Source: Altericroceibacterium endophyticum (GTDB lineage Bacteria > Pseudomonadota > Alphaproteobacteria > Sphingomonadales > Sphingomonadaceae). Taken from it: a DNA stretch of 64,000 bases. A program made the translations under genes and the position numbers. The notes beneath the pieces were generated by a model. It saw only the letters and a program-made list of their open reading frames with translations, had not been told where the DNA came from and ran no database searches. The stretch lies in the NCBI RefSeq assembly GCF_009827595.1, contig NZ_WTYT01000001.1:62001-126000 (forward strand), in the 5' to 3' direction. This document shows positions 27,864 to 37,877 of the stretch, piece after piece. Every line of letters begins with the position of its first letter. The stretch's first letter is position 1.

Positions 27864-28408
27864 GCCGATGGTGCCAGACTATAGCGCTGGCCGGCGCTGG
27901 AAATATGCAAATCATCACCCTGGTCCAGCGCATATTGCGCCAGTTGCAACCAGGTGGACCGATCAAGCCGCGCTTCGCAGCCATGCCGGACATGCAGATA
28001 GATCGCGGGGCAATCCGCATCACCCTCCGCGCGCAGATCATGTCCCGGCCCGGCCACCACCAGCTCATCAGTGTTCAGGGCGAATACCAGAGCCTTGTCC
28101 TTTATCTGCATGTCAATGGCGATGAAGGGCGCGTCTTCGACCTCGATCGATTGCCTGCATTGCGGTGTGACCAGCCAATATCCTTGCTCATCGCGCAGGA
28201 GCAGGGTGGAGAAGGCGCGCACCATGGCAGGCCGGGTGATCGGGGTGCCCTGATGATACCACTGACCATTGGCGGCGATGCGCATATGGCTGTCGATGGT
28301 TTCAGCCGGTGTCCATTGTTCCAGCGGCGGCAATTTGCGCGCGGCCACCGCATCGGCAATCTCCAGCAATGAAGCGGAGGCAAGGTCTGGGGGTGGCTGA
28401 TAGGGCAT
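27860..28408 (-). CDS. DUF1285 family protein
   Basis: A 182-residue DUF1285 protein with the conserved RMAANGQWYHQGTPITRPAMVRAFSTLLLRDEQGYWLVTP region (here MRIAANGQWYHQG) and DAPFIAIDMQI. Structures of the family show a two-barrel fold; the function is unknown. The persistent position just upstream of the Nudix and cca genes in alphaproteobacteria suggests a shared role in nucleotide or tRNA quality control, which is only inference. Confidence 0.9.
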   Translation of the reverse strand: MPYQPPPDLASASLLEIADAVAARKLPPLEQWTPAETIDSHMRIAANGQWYHQGTPITRPAMVRAFSTLLLRDEQGYWLVTPQCRQSIEVEDAPFIAIDMQIKDKALVFALNTDELVVAGPGHDLRAEGDADCPAIYLHVRHGCEARLDRSTWLQLAQYALDQGDDLHISSAGQRYSLAPSA

Positions 28409-28433
28409 GGGTCTTAGCCGATGCCAGATAGCA

Positions 28434-28955
28434 TCAGCCGAGCCAAGGCCCCAAGACGCCTTCTACCGGCAGAACGGCGGGATTGGTACAGCGGACCAGC
28501 AGGCGCGCACGGTCCCATTCGCCGGGAAGGTCCCATTTTTGCGTCGGTGCCGCCTCAAATCCGAAGAACCGCCCGTAATAATCGGCATCGCCGATCAGCA
28601 CTTGCGGCAAGTCAGCTCTGGGATCGAGCGCGGACAGCATGCCCGCCATCAGCGCTTGGCCAAAGCCTTCGCCCTGTCTTTCAGGGATGACGGCAACCGG
28701 CCCGACCATCAGCATGGGATGGGCCCGGCCTTTGCTGTCTGTCAGTGCGACAGGCCAGACCTGGATTGAGCCGACCAGCAGTTCCGTACCGTCCAGCGCA
28801 GCAAAGCTGAGGGCAGGGAGGTAATCCACACCATCGCGCACCTTATAGGCCGTTCGCTGATGACGATCGGGGCCAAAGGCGCGATCGAGCAGCGTTTCGA
28901 CGAGGGCCGGGTCGACATTGTCGAGCGGGATGAGTGTGGGTGTATTGTCAGACAT
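28434..28955 (-). CDS. GNAT-family N-acetyltransferase
   Basis: A 173-residue protein with a GNAT core: VGPVAVIPERQGEGFGQALMAGMLSALD carries the acetyl-CoA-binding Q/R-x-x-G-x-G/A segment, after strands LLVGSIQVWPVAL and MLMVGP. It has the pattern of the YhbS-like subgroup. Substrate unknown. The start at 28955 (MSDNTPTLIPLDNVD) is preferred over 28994 because the upstream residues look non-coding. It lies 25 bp upstream of DUF1285 and may join that operon. Confidence 0.88.
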   Translation of the reverse strand: MSDNTPTLIPLDNVDPALVETLLDRAFGPDRHQRTAYKVRDGVDYLPALSFAALDGTELLVGSIQVWPVALTDSKGRAHPMLMVGPVAVIPERQGEGFGQALMAGMLSALDPRADLPQVLIGDADYYGRFFGFEAAPTQKWDLPGEWDRARLLVRCTNPAVLPVEGVLGPWLG

Positions 28956-29028
28956 GAGCGGCGCGCGGATAGGCAACGCCGGCGCATGTGGCAATGAAAA
29001 TACGCTTGTCAGCCGCGAAGTTCTGCGA

Positions 29029-30240
29029 TCACTGCTCGGCAGATGATGCGTTTTTCGCTGCGGTCAGATGAAGCAGGCGGCCGCCTTTCCCATCCTCTAT
29101 CACCCATAAGGACCCATCTTCAGCTTCGGCAATATCGCGCAGGCGATTGTCAAAATCATAGCGCGATTCCTCGGTGCCGCGCATCGCGTCATCGATGGAA
29201 ACCCGGCTGATCGATTTGGTTTTGAGATTGGCGATCAGGGCCTGACCGTTCCATTCCGGCCACATATCGCCGCGATAAAAAATGAAGTCGCCCGGTGCGA
29301 TCACCGGGTTCCAGCTTATCGCTGCCCGTTCCAGATCCGGGCGCGTGGAGGGATTGGGGATCGGGTCGCCATTATAATGGTCGCCGTCGGACACCAGCGG
29401 CCAGCCATAATTCTTGGCCGGTTCCACCAGATTAAGTTCGTCACCCCCAGCCGGGCCATGTTCGAGATCCCACAGATGGCCGTCTTCATCGAATTGCAGG
29501 CCCAGCAGATTGCGGTGGCCGTAGGACCAGATCTGATCAGATACGCCGCCCTTTTCCGCAAAGGGATTACCCGGCGCCGCGCTGCCATCAGGAAGCAGCC
29601 GCAGGACCGAGCCGAGATTATTGGAAAGATCCTGTGCCGGATCGCCTTTCTGCCTGTCGCCGGAGGTCAGAAACAGATATTCGCCATCGGGCGAAAAGGC
29701 GATGCGGTGTGAATAATGCCCCCGGCCGGAAAGTTTGGGCACCTGGCGCCAGATTATGTCCAGATTTTCAATCACGCAGCTGGAAGGTTCATCGCAAACC
29801 AGCGTGCCGCGCCCCAACACCGCGCCGCGCGTGTCATCGTCGCCCGCCTCGACCCAGGTGAGGTAAATGGTGCCGTCTTGCGCATGATCCGGGCCGAAGG
29901 CGATATCGCCCAACCCGCCCTGACCGCCATAATCAACCTCTGGCAGCCCGCCCGTGATAGCGCCGCCTTTGCCGGTTTCAGGATTAAAAAACTTTAGCGT
30001 TCCGGGCCTTTCGGTAATGAATATTCGGCCGGTTTCCGGCTCGATAGCCATGGCCCAGGGCTCGTCAAATTCGCCATGTGCCGAAACAGTGAAGGGCGTT
30101 TCCTCAATGGCGGGTGCGGGTCTGTCCGCTGGCGCCACCGTAGATTGTGAAGAGGTCTCAGGGGCCTGTGCCGATCCGCAGCTTGCCATCATCAGCGCTG
30201 CAGGCGATAGCAGCGCGGCGTAGGAATTGAATGTGCTCAT
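29029..30240 (-). CDS. PQQ-type sugar dehydrogenase (GSDH-like), lipoprotein
   Basis: A 403-residue beta-propeller of the glucose/sorbosone dehydrogenase (YliI) type. Motifs include PWAMAIEPETGRIFITERPGTLKF, VDYGGQGGLGDIAFGPDH, HYSHRIAFSPDGEYLFLTSGDR, YGHRNLLGLQFDEDGHLWDLEHGPAGGDELN. The signal has a lipobox-like MMASC, suggesting periplasmic lipid anchoring. Whether it binds PQQ is unproved. Its ATG (30238-30240) overlaps the opposite-strand rnhB start by a shared CATG. Confidence 0.9.
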   Translation of the reverse strand: MSTFNSYAALLSPAALMMASCGSAQAPETSSQSTVAPADRPAPAIEETPFTVSAHGEFDEPWAMAIEPETGRIFITERPGTLKFFNPETGKGGAITGGLPEVDYGGQGGLGDIAFGPDHAQDGTIYLTWVEAGDDDTRGAVLGRGTLVCDEPSSCVIENLDIIWRQVPKLSGRGHYSHRIAFSPDGEYLFLTSGDRQKGDPAQDLSNNLGSVLRLLPDGSAAPGNPFAEKGGVSDQIWSYGHRNLLGLQFDEDGHLWDLEHGPAGGDELNLVEPAKNYGWPLVSDGDHYNGDPIPNPSTRPDLERAAISWNPVIAPGDFIFYRGDMWPEWNGQALIANLKTKSISRVSIDDAMRGTEESRYDFDNRLRDIAEAEDGSLWVIEDGKGGRLLHLTAAKNASSAEQ

Positions 30241-30877
30241 GCTCTCTGGAACTCCCTCACACGATTTTGGTGCCTCTTTCGCGGATCATGACCTTGTTTT
30301 TGGGGTCGATGAAGCCGGACGCGGCCCTCTTGCTGGTCCAGTGGTGGCCGCTGCGGTGCTATTGTGCAAGCCGCGGCCGGGCGGGCTGGATGATTCCAAG
30401 AAGCTGAGCGAAGCCAAGCGTGCCATGCTGGAGGAGCGTATCCGTCGGCGCTGCGCCTATGGGATCGGCGTGGTGGACGTGGAAGATATTGACCGGCTGA
30501 ACATCTTCGGCGCGACGATGCTGGCCATGACACAGGCCGTTGCGGCCCTGTGCGATGTGTTGGGACGCGAAGCGGCAAATGTGCTGATCGATGGCAATTG
30601 TACGCCTGATGGGCGCAATGCCGCATGGCGCTGGCCTGCCAGGGCGATCATCGGCGGTGACGGGCTGGAGCCCAGTATCGGTGCTGCGTCCATTCTGGCC
30701 AAGGAATATCGCGACCGTGTGATGCGCGATGCCGCCCGGACCTATCCCCATTACGGGTGGGAGCGGAATAAGGGATATGGGACGAAGGATCATCTGGCGG
30801 CCTTGCGCGAACACGGACCCACGCCGCTCCATCGACGCAGTTTTGCCCCTGTTTCGCAAATGGACCTGTTTTCGTAA
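30239..30877 (+). CDS. rnhB: ribonuclease HII
   Basis: Removes ribonucleotides from DNA and RNA primers. The protein (about 212 residues) has the signature FGVDEAGRGPLAGPVVAAAV, with catalytic Asp and Glu in DEAGRG, further acidic residues in LIDGN and SIGAASILAKEYRDR, and the C-terminal HYGWERNKGYGTKDHLAALREHG. The start could be the GTG at 30233, which has AGGA seven bases upstream, or the ATG at 30239. Both lie across the divergent sugar dehydrogenase start. ccrM follows after a 183-bp regulatory gap. Confidence 0.93.
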   Translation: MLSGTPSHDFGASFADHDLVFGVDEAGRGPLAGPVVAAAVLLCKPRPGGLDDSKKLSEAKRAMLEERIRRRCAYGIGVVDVEDIDRLNIFGATMLAMTQAVAALCDVLGREAANVLIDGNCTPDGRNAAWRWPARAIIGGDGLEPSIGAASILAKEYRDRVMRDAARTYPHYGWERNKGYGTKDHLAALREHGPTPLHRRSFAPVSQMDLFS

Positions 30878-30882
30878 AAATA

Positions 30883-32214
<1,332 letters not shown>

Positions 32215-32215
<1 letters not shown>

Positions 32216-33321
32216 TGGCCCGAATCTATCTCTGCCCGACCGGCTTTTGCAAAAGCCCGCAAGCTGAACATGGCGATGCCCTCCGTTTGGCGGGGGGCAT
32301 GGTCTATGTGCATCGCTTTGCGGTGATCATTGCCGAAGCGGGCCGGGTGGTGCAGCGCCATCTGGCGAGCCCGGCCAGCATGCCGGAGGTGCTGGCGAAA
32401 CTGCCCGCAGAACTTGCTGCCGAAGCTGAAGAGCAATGGGCCAACCTCTCGCTTGCCCATCCGCCGCTGCAATGCGGCGATCGAATTATCCGGCTCGACC
32501 AGCCGCAAATCATGGGAATTCTCAACGTTACGCCCGACAGTTTCTCGGATGGGGGGCAGTTTCTGGGCGACGATGACGTGGCCCGTGCCCATGCGGGCGA
32601 GATGCTGTCAGCTGGCGCGGCTATTCTGGATATTGGCGGCGAATCCACCCGGCCCGGAGCCGATCCCGTTTGGGAAGGGGACGAAATAAAACGCGTCGTC
32701 CCTGCGGTCGAATTCAGTAGCGCGATGGGCGCCGCGATCAGTGTGGATACGCGCCGACCGGCCGTAATGGAGGCTGCGCAGAAAGCAGGTGCACATATAT
32801 ATAATGATGTGTCTGCCCTCCGCCACGATCCGCGATCACTGGAGTTTGCTGCCGCCAGTGGCCTGACCGTGGTGTTGATGCATGCGCCGGGCAGCGGCGA
32901 CAATCTGCATGAAGGTGCGGATTACAATAATGTCGTGTTCGACGTATTTGAATGGCTGCGTGAAAGGCGCGATGCGGCGATTGAGGCTGGCGTCAGAAGC
33001 GACCGGATCATCCTCGATCCCGGGCTGGGTTTTGGAAAAAGCCTGTCCGAAAATCTCGCACTGATGAACAATCTCGCGCTTTTCCATGCGCTGGGACACC
33101 CGCTATTGCTGGGGGTCAGCCGCAAACGCATGATTGGCGCGTTGTCGAAAGAAGCACCGGCGCATGACAGATTGGGTGGGTCGCTGGCGCTGGCGATTGC
33201 CGGAATGAATGCCGGTTGCCAATTGCTGCGGGTGCATGATGTTGCCGAAACGGCGCAGGCGCGTGATGTGTGGCGCGGTCAACGCGACGCAGCGCTGACG
33301 GACTTTACCCTAAACGATTAA
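32215..33321 (+). CDS. folP: dihydropteroate synthase
   Basis: Condenses p-aminobenzoate with dihydropterin pyrophosphate in folate synthesis. The 368-residue protein has GILNVTPDSFSDGG near residue 101, DIGGESTRPGADP, and DPGLGFGKSLSENLALMNNL plus LLLGVSRKRMIG. It is about 85 residues longer than the E. coli enzyme, owing to an N-terminal extension (residues 1-90) with no recognised domain. Start at the ATG at 32215, coupled to the ccrM stop. It overlaps the convergent lipoprotein gene by 4 bp. Confidence 0.93.
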
Positions 33322-33953
33322 AACCGGTTTTCCGGACTTTTCAGGCTTCGCATCACGTCGCGTATTTCGGTTCGATAGGCGGATGCTTCATTGCTGATTT
33401 GACGGGCCAGCATCAGCGTGCGGCCTTCTACGGGGATGAAGCTATATTCTGTTTCGCTGCCATCGCGGGCGATGGTGACGCGAAAACCTTGCTTATCCAT
33501 CAGAGAGATTTCCGGCAGATCACTTTGAGAAAAGCCAGCATTGATGAATGCCTGCCCATAATTCGAGATTGGACGCTCCAGCAGAGCCATCGTTAGACCC
33601 GGTTCCTTCGCGGCGCTGCAGGTCTGCTGCTCGCCCGAATGGTTGTAATCGCAGCTCGCATTGCCAAGCTTCGCCGCGCTTTTGGCCGGGATGAGCTTAA
33701 CTCCCCATATCGTGCCATCATAGATTGGCGGCACGGCAATCTCGATTTCGGTGCGGACGAAATCCTCGCGATTATAGTGATAGGAAAACGGGCCGATGTG
33801 ATCTTCGGCGATGCGGGAGGTGAAAGCTGACACAAAAGGGGCCTGTTCGGCCTCGGCAGTTGAAGAGGCGACATTGTCACCGCCTTCGCCGGAACCGCAC
33901 GCGCTTAATGCCAGCAAGGGCAAGAGCAATAAGGGCATACGAACTTGATACAT
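33318..33953 (-). CDS. uncharacterised lipoprotein
   Basis: A 211-residue predicted lipoprotein with lipobox LSAC (Cys about residue 19) followed by an acidic linker. The mature part has no family I recognise. It contains two cysteines (SCDYNHSGEQQTC) that could form a disulfide in the periplasm. Its stop overlaps folP by 4 bp at the 3' ends. The upstream 78 bp to the NtrC-like gene hold no gene. Confidence 0.68.
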   Translation of the reverse strand: MYQVRMPLLLLPLLALSACGSGEGGDNVASSTAEAEQAPFVSAFTSRIAEDHIGPFSYHYNREDFVRTEIEIAVPPIYDGTIWGVKLIPAKSAAKLGNASCDYNHSGEQQTCSAAKEPGLTMALLERPISNYGQAFINAGFSQSDLPEISLMDKQGFRVTIARDGSETEYSFIPVEGRTLMLARQISNEASAYRTEIRDVMRSLKSPENRF

Positions 33954-34031
33954 GTTAATTTACGTTCGGAGCCTCACTTGAGTTCCCAACTTACGTAGTC
34001 TTATGGGGTTTTGTGAGGTCAGTGGGCGGCG

Positions 34032-35462
34032 TTACGCGACGCTGTCGATGCCCAGCTCGCTCAATTTGCGATAGAGCGTAGATCTGCCAATGCCGAGCCG
34101 TCTGGCGACTTCTGTCATCCGCCCGCGATAATGACCGATGGCGAGGCGAATAATATCGGCTTCAATCTCCTGGAGACTGCGTAGATTCCCGTCCTCGGCA
34201 TAGAGCATAACGCCTACACCGTCATGGCTGGCCGGGCTGTCGTCATTGTCCTGATCACCCAGCAATTCCCGCAATTGGGGGAAGTCTTCTGCTGTCAAAG
34301 CGTCCCCGTCGCAGAAAACCGCGGCGCGGAAGAGCACGGCCTGTAGCTGGCGCACATTGCCGGGCCAATCAAACGCGCCCAGCAATTTGAGCGCGCCTTC
34401 GGTTATGCTCAAATGGTTGAGTCCGGGCTGTTCGCCGATCCGGGTGAGGAAATGCCGGGCCAATGCCGCAATATCCCCGCTGCGCTGACGCAGAGGAGGC
34501 AGGACTATTTTCGACGAGGCAACGGCATCCAGCAATTCGCGCCGGAAATGGCCGGATGCGACCAGATCCGTCAGCGGAAGATTGCTCGCCGCAATAGTGC
34601 GCACATCAATGCGAAAAGCGTGCTGCGCGCCAAGGGGCTTCACTTTTCCGGAAATGAGGGTCTCGGCGAGTTTTTCCTGAAGATCGGGGGCGAGGCGATC
34701 GATTTCGTCCAGCACCAGCGTGCCGCCATCGCATTTTTCGAAAACGCCGATCTGGCGGTCAAACGCGCCAGCGAAAGATCCCTTTTCATGACCGAACAAG
34801 ATCGATTCGATCGAATTGGCCGGAACCGCACCGATATTGAGTATCCGAAAGCTGGCCTTGGCGCGCGGAGAGGCCGCATGCATCGCCCGCACCAGCATTT
34901 CCTTGCCCGTTCCGCTTTCGCCTTCAATCAGAACGGTGCCGTGCCCTCTGGCAGCCTTGGCTGCTTTGGCCAAGGCATCGCGAAAGGGCGGGGCGGTTCC
35001 GATCATCGCATCGAAATCAAGCGTAACCGGCATTTTTTCGGTCAGCGGGGTCAGCTCATCCTTGGGCGCTTCCAGTGATGTGGCGTTGCGCAACGCCTGC
35101 ATCAGCCGATCGGGGGCCACGGGTTTGACCAGATAATCGGTCGCGCCGGCCCGCATGGCTTCCACCGCCAACATGGGGGAGGCGCTGGTGGTCAGCATCA
35201 ATATGGGCAGCGCAGGGCGCAGTGCCTTCATCTCACGAATCAAATTACCGGCTTCATCACCGGGCACCCATTGGTCGAGGATGACAGCGGAAAGCTGTTT
35301 CCCCTGCCGCGTATCGAGTGCGGAAATGGCTTCTTCGGGATTGCTTACGATGATGGTCCGCCAGCCTTCACGGGCGGCAAGCGCAGAGATCAGCCGGCTT
35401 TGGCCAGGCTCATCATCAATCAGCATTAAGGTTCGCTGCTGCGGTTCCGGCATCGTATCCAC
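34032..35462 (-). CDS. NtrC-family response regulator with degenerate GAFTGA motif
   Basis: A 476-residue regulator: receiver (Asp63 in VILDQWVPGDE, Lys in LVKPVAPDR), an AAA+ domain with Walker A GESGTGKE and Walker B GGTLVLDEID, and a Fis-type helix-turn-helix at the C-terminus (MTEVARRLGIGRSTLYRKLSEL). The loop that contacts sigma-54 reads GSFAGA where active activators have GAFTGA; the Thr and second residue are changed. It may therefore not remodel sigma-54, and could act with another sigma factor or only bind DNA. Its kinase is not adjacent. Confidence 0.9.
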   Translation of the reverse strand: MDTMPEPQQRTLMLIDDEPGQSRLISALAAREGWRTIIVSNPEEAISALDTRQGKQLSAVILDQWVPGDEAGNLIREMKALRPALPILMLTTSASPMLAVEAMRAGATDYLVKPVAPDRLMQALRNATSLEAPKDELTPLTEKMPVTLDFDAMIGTAPPFRDALAKAAKAARGHGTVLIEGESGTGKEMLVRAMHAASPRAKASFRILNIGAVPANSIESILFGHEKGSFAGAFDRQIGVFEKCDGGTLVLDEIDRLAPDLQEKLAETLISGKVKPLGAQHAFRIDVRTIAASNLPLTDLVASGHFRRELLDAVASSKIVLPPLRQRSGDIAALARHFLTRIGEQPGLNHLSITEGALKLLGAFDWPGNVRQLQAVLFRAAVFCDGDALTAEDFPQLRELLGDQDNDDSPASHDGVGVMLYAEDGNLRSLQEIEADIIRLAIGHYRGRMTEVARRLGIGRSTLYRKLSELGIDSVA

Positions 35463-35596
35463 TGTCTATATTGTTTCAGTCCGAAGCCTAGAGCTGTTTA
35501 GTAAAGAGGCGATTAAGGTTCATCTGAACACTTGAGTGGAAGGTGTAGCGTGGATAAAGCGTTTGGGAAATATATGCCACATAAGGAAGTTTGGCC

Positions 35597-35719
35597 ATGA
35601 GTTCAGCGCAGGATATCCAGTCTTCGGAAAAAACCTATGAAGGGTTTGTCGGGGCCTTGAAATGGGTCGTTCCGGCCATCGGTCTACTGGTGATGTTCAT
35701 CGTGTTTCTCATCGCCTGA
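35597..35719 (+). CDS. aa3-type cytochrome c oxidase subunit IV-like small protein
   Basis: A 40-residue protein ending in one membrane helix: SSEKTYEGFVGALKWVVPA then IGLLVMFIVFLIA. The pattern T-Y-E-G-F-x-G-x-L-K-W followed by a single transmembrane segment is that of the small alphaproteobacterial aa3 oxidase subunit IV. The GGAAG six bases or so upstream of the ATG supports translation. It is solitary, away from other cox genes, and is followed by a candidate terminator. Confidence 0.82.
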   Translation: MSSAQDIQSSEKTYEGFVGALKWVVPAIGLLVMFIVFLIA

Positions 35720-35731
35720 CAGGTGCCCGCG

Positions 35732-35763
35732 CGGTTCACTGCAGCGCGTTCTGGAGTGAACCG
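35732..35763 (+). terminator. hairpin after the subunit IV-like gene
   Basis: CGGTTCACT (35732-35740) pairs with AGTGAACCG (35755-35763) around a 14-base loop and is followed by TTT. The T-tract is weak, so termination is likely but not certain. Confidence 0.55.
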
Positions 35764-35900
35764 TTTGACGCTGGCCGTTTTGAAGCAGGTTGCGCCGGGC
35801 GCTCCAGCCTATCCATTGGGCGTTTCTCGTCCGGGCCGCACCTGCAGGTGATCTTTGCTGCATCGCGGTGACATCCCTGGCTAATCACAAAATTTAACTT

Positions 35901-35927
35901 TGTAGGCTCTATACAATAGAGCCTACA
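35901..35927. promoter_or_regulatory. perfect 12-bp palindrome upstream of the racemase-family gene
   Basis: TGTAGGCTCTAT (35901-35912), ACA, ATAGAGCCTACA (35916-35927). A perfect inverted repeat with a 3-base centre and no T-tract, ending 26 bp before the racemase start. More like an operator than a terminator; the binding protein is unknown. Confidence 0.5.
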
Positions 35928-35953
35928 TAAATCGGTTATGAGGGATCTTGGTT

Positions 35954-36649
35954 TTGCGCAAATTGGGCTTGATCGGCGGAATGAGCTGGGTCTCAACAAG
36001 GACCTATTATTCCTATATAAATTCCAGAGTTCAGGCGCGGCGCGACCGGCGCAGCAGCGCACCCATGCTCATCGATAGCCTGGATTTCTCCGAGCTTTAC
36101 GCCTTGCAGGCGCAGGATGATTGGGACCGGGCAACCAGCAAGCTCATCGAATCTGCTCAGCGGCTGGAGCAGGCGGGTGCCGGGGCGCTCATAATCGGGG
36201 CCAATTCCATGCACCGCGTCTATGACCGTGTTGCCGAAAGCGTTTCCGTTCCCATTCTGCATATAGCCGATTGCGTGGGCAAGAAGATGGTCGATGACGG
36301 CATCACGAATGCCGCCGTTATTGGCACGAGCAATGTGATGACCGAGAGCTTCTTTCGCCAGAGGCTGGTGGCCCATGGCATCGATCTGCTGCCGCCTGAG
36401 ATGGATAATGTGCAGGAACTCGACCGCATCATCTATGAAGAATTGATGGTGGGCAAGGCGACCCGCGATGCCCAGCGGAAGCTGAAAACCATGATTACGG
36501 TGAAGGAACAGGAAGGGGCGAAGGCGATCGTTCTGGCCTGTACAGAGCTGGAGCAGATCGTTGATGTCGATGCCAATGTTCTGCCGATTTACGACACCAC
36601 GCACATTCATGCGATGCGTGCGGCGGAATGGATTTTGGGACAGGATTGA
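35954..36649 (+). CDS. aspartate/glutamate racemase-family protein
   Basis: A protein of about 231 residues starting LRKLGLIGGMSW, the family N-terminus. The second catalytic cysteine is present (Cys196, VLACTELEQIV). At the first cysteine position the sequence is IIGANSMH, giving Ala83 where canonical enzymes have Cys and YgeA has Thr. Activity may be altered or absent. The TTG at 35954 has GAGGGA eight bases upstream, favouring it over the TTG at 35948. It stands alone. Confidence 0.85.
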   Translation: MRKLGLIGGMSWVSTRTYYSYINSRVQARRDRRSSAPMLIDSLDFSELYALQAQDDWDRATSKLIESAQRLEQAGAGALIIGANSMHRVYDRVAESVSVPILHIADCVGKKMVDDGITNAAVIGTSNVMTESFFRQRLVAHGIDLLPPEMDNVQELDRIIYEELMVGKATRDAQRKLKTMITVKEQEGAKAIVLACTELEQIVDVDANVLPIYDTTHIHAMRAAEWILGQD

Positions 36650-36716
36650 GCGAAATCGCAAGGTTGCCGTTCTGTTCTTGTTGTCAGCTTACTGAGCAGC
36701 GCGTAGCGCAGCTTTC

Positions 36717-37877
36717 ATGAACCGAGCCGCTTTTGCCGCCGACCCCAACGCCTCCAGAGGCCGGGAATTCAACGAAAACAGGGATGGTGCGCGTGGCCCG
36801 CGCGGTGAGTTCCAGCGCGACCGCGACCGGATCATCCATTCCATCGCATTTCGGCGGCTGGCCGGAAAAACACAGGTATTTGTTGCCCCCGATGGCGACC
36901 ATTACCGTGTCCGGCTGACGCATAGTCTGGAAGTGGCCCAAATCGGGCGCGTCATTGCGCGCAGCCTCGGGCTGGATGAAGATCTGACCGAGGCGCTGTG
37001 TCTGGCGCATGATATCGGTCATCCGCCCTTCGGCCATGCGGGGGAAAAGGCGCTTGACGAGGCCCTGACCGATCAGGGGGGATTTGACCACAACGCCCAT
37101 TGTTTGCGCACGCTGATGCGGCTTGAAAGCCCCTATTGCGACCATCCGGGACTGAACCTGACGTGGGAAGTGCTGGAGGGACTGGCCAAGCATAATGGGC
37201 CGGTTGCATCACCGGGCTGGGCACTTGCACAGCTGGATGCCGATTTTCCGCTCGATCTGCAGGGGTTCTCCTCGGCTGAAGCGCAAGTGGCCGCGCTGGC
37301 GGATGATATCGCCTATGATAATCACGATATTGATGACGGGTTGCGGGCCGGATTTCTAAAGCTTGATCAACTCTTGTCTCTGCCCTTCGTGGCTGAACAA
37401 TGGGCCGCAGTTGAACGGCGTTTCCCACACGCTCCGCGCGACACGCAATTGCGTGAACTCGTGCGCGGACAGATCGGAGTGATGGTGAATGATCTGCTTT
37501 CCAGCTCTTCCGCTAATCTACAATCCGTCCAGTCACTTGAAGACATTCGCAATGCGTCCGCACCTGTCATCGCTTTTTCGGCGGAGATGCGCGCGCAGGA
37601 GCGGCAGCTTAAGAACTTCATGTATCAAAATCTGTATTATCATCCTGAACAATTGCAGGCCGCACAGTCGGCGCGGGACGTGGTGGCCAGCCTGTTCTCG
37701 GCCTATCGGGGTGATCCTGCTTTGCTGGCGGCGGGCTGGCGTGACAGCCTGCCCGATGCCGAACCGGCACGCAGCCGCCATATTGCGGATTTTATCGCCG
37801 GAATGACCGATCGCTATGCGATGGATTGCCATCGAAGGATCTTCGGCCATGTCCCGTCGGGGCTGTCCAATGTCTGA
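36717..37877 (+). CDS. dGTP triphosphohydrolase-like HD protein
   Basis: A 386-residue HD-domain phosphohydrolase of the Dgt group. The motifs FRRLAGKTQVF, RLTHSLEVAQIGR, and LAHDIGHPPFGHAGE (metal-binding HD) are at about residues 40-115, as in the type 2 family. It should hydrolyse dNTPs to nucleosides and triphosphate. The stop overlaps the following reductase-like gene by 8 bp, beginning a three-gene operon. Confidence 0.92.
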   Translation: MNRAAFAADPNASRGREFNENRDGARGPRGEFQRDRDRIIHSIAFRRLAGKTQVFVAPDGDHYRVRLTHSLEVAQIGRVIARSLGLDEDLTEALCLAHDIGHPPFGHAGEKALDEALTDQGGFDHNAHCLRTLMRLESPYCDHPGLNLTWEVLEGLAKHNGPVASPGWALAQLDADFPLDLQGFSSAEAQVAALADDIAYDNHDIDDGLRAGFLKLDQLLSLPFVAEQWAAVERRFPHAPRDTQLRELVRGQIGVMVNDLLSSSSANLQSVQSLEDIRNASAPVIAFSAEMRAQERQLKNFMYQNLYYHPEQLQAAQSARDVVASLFSAYRGDPALLAAGWRDSLPDAEPARSRHIADFIAGMTDRYAMDCHRRIFGHVPSGLSNV

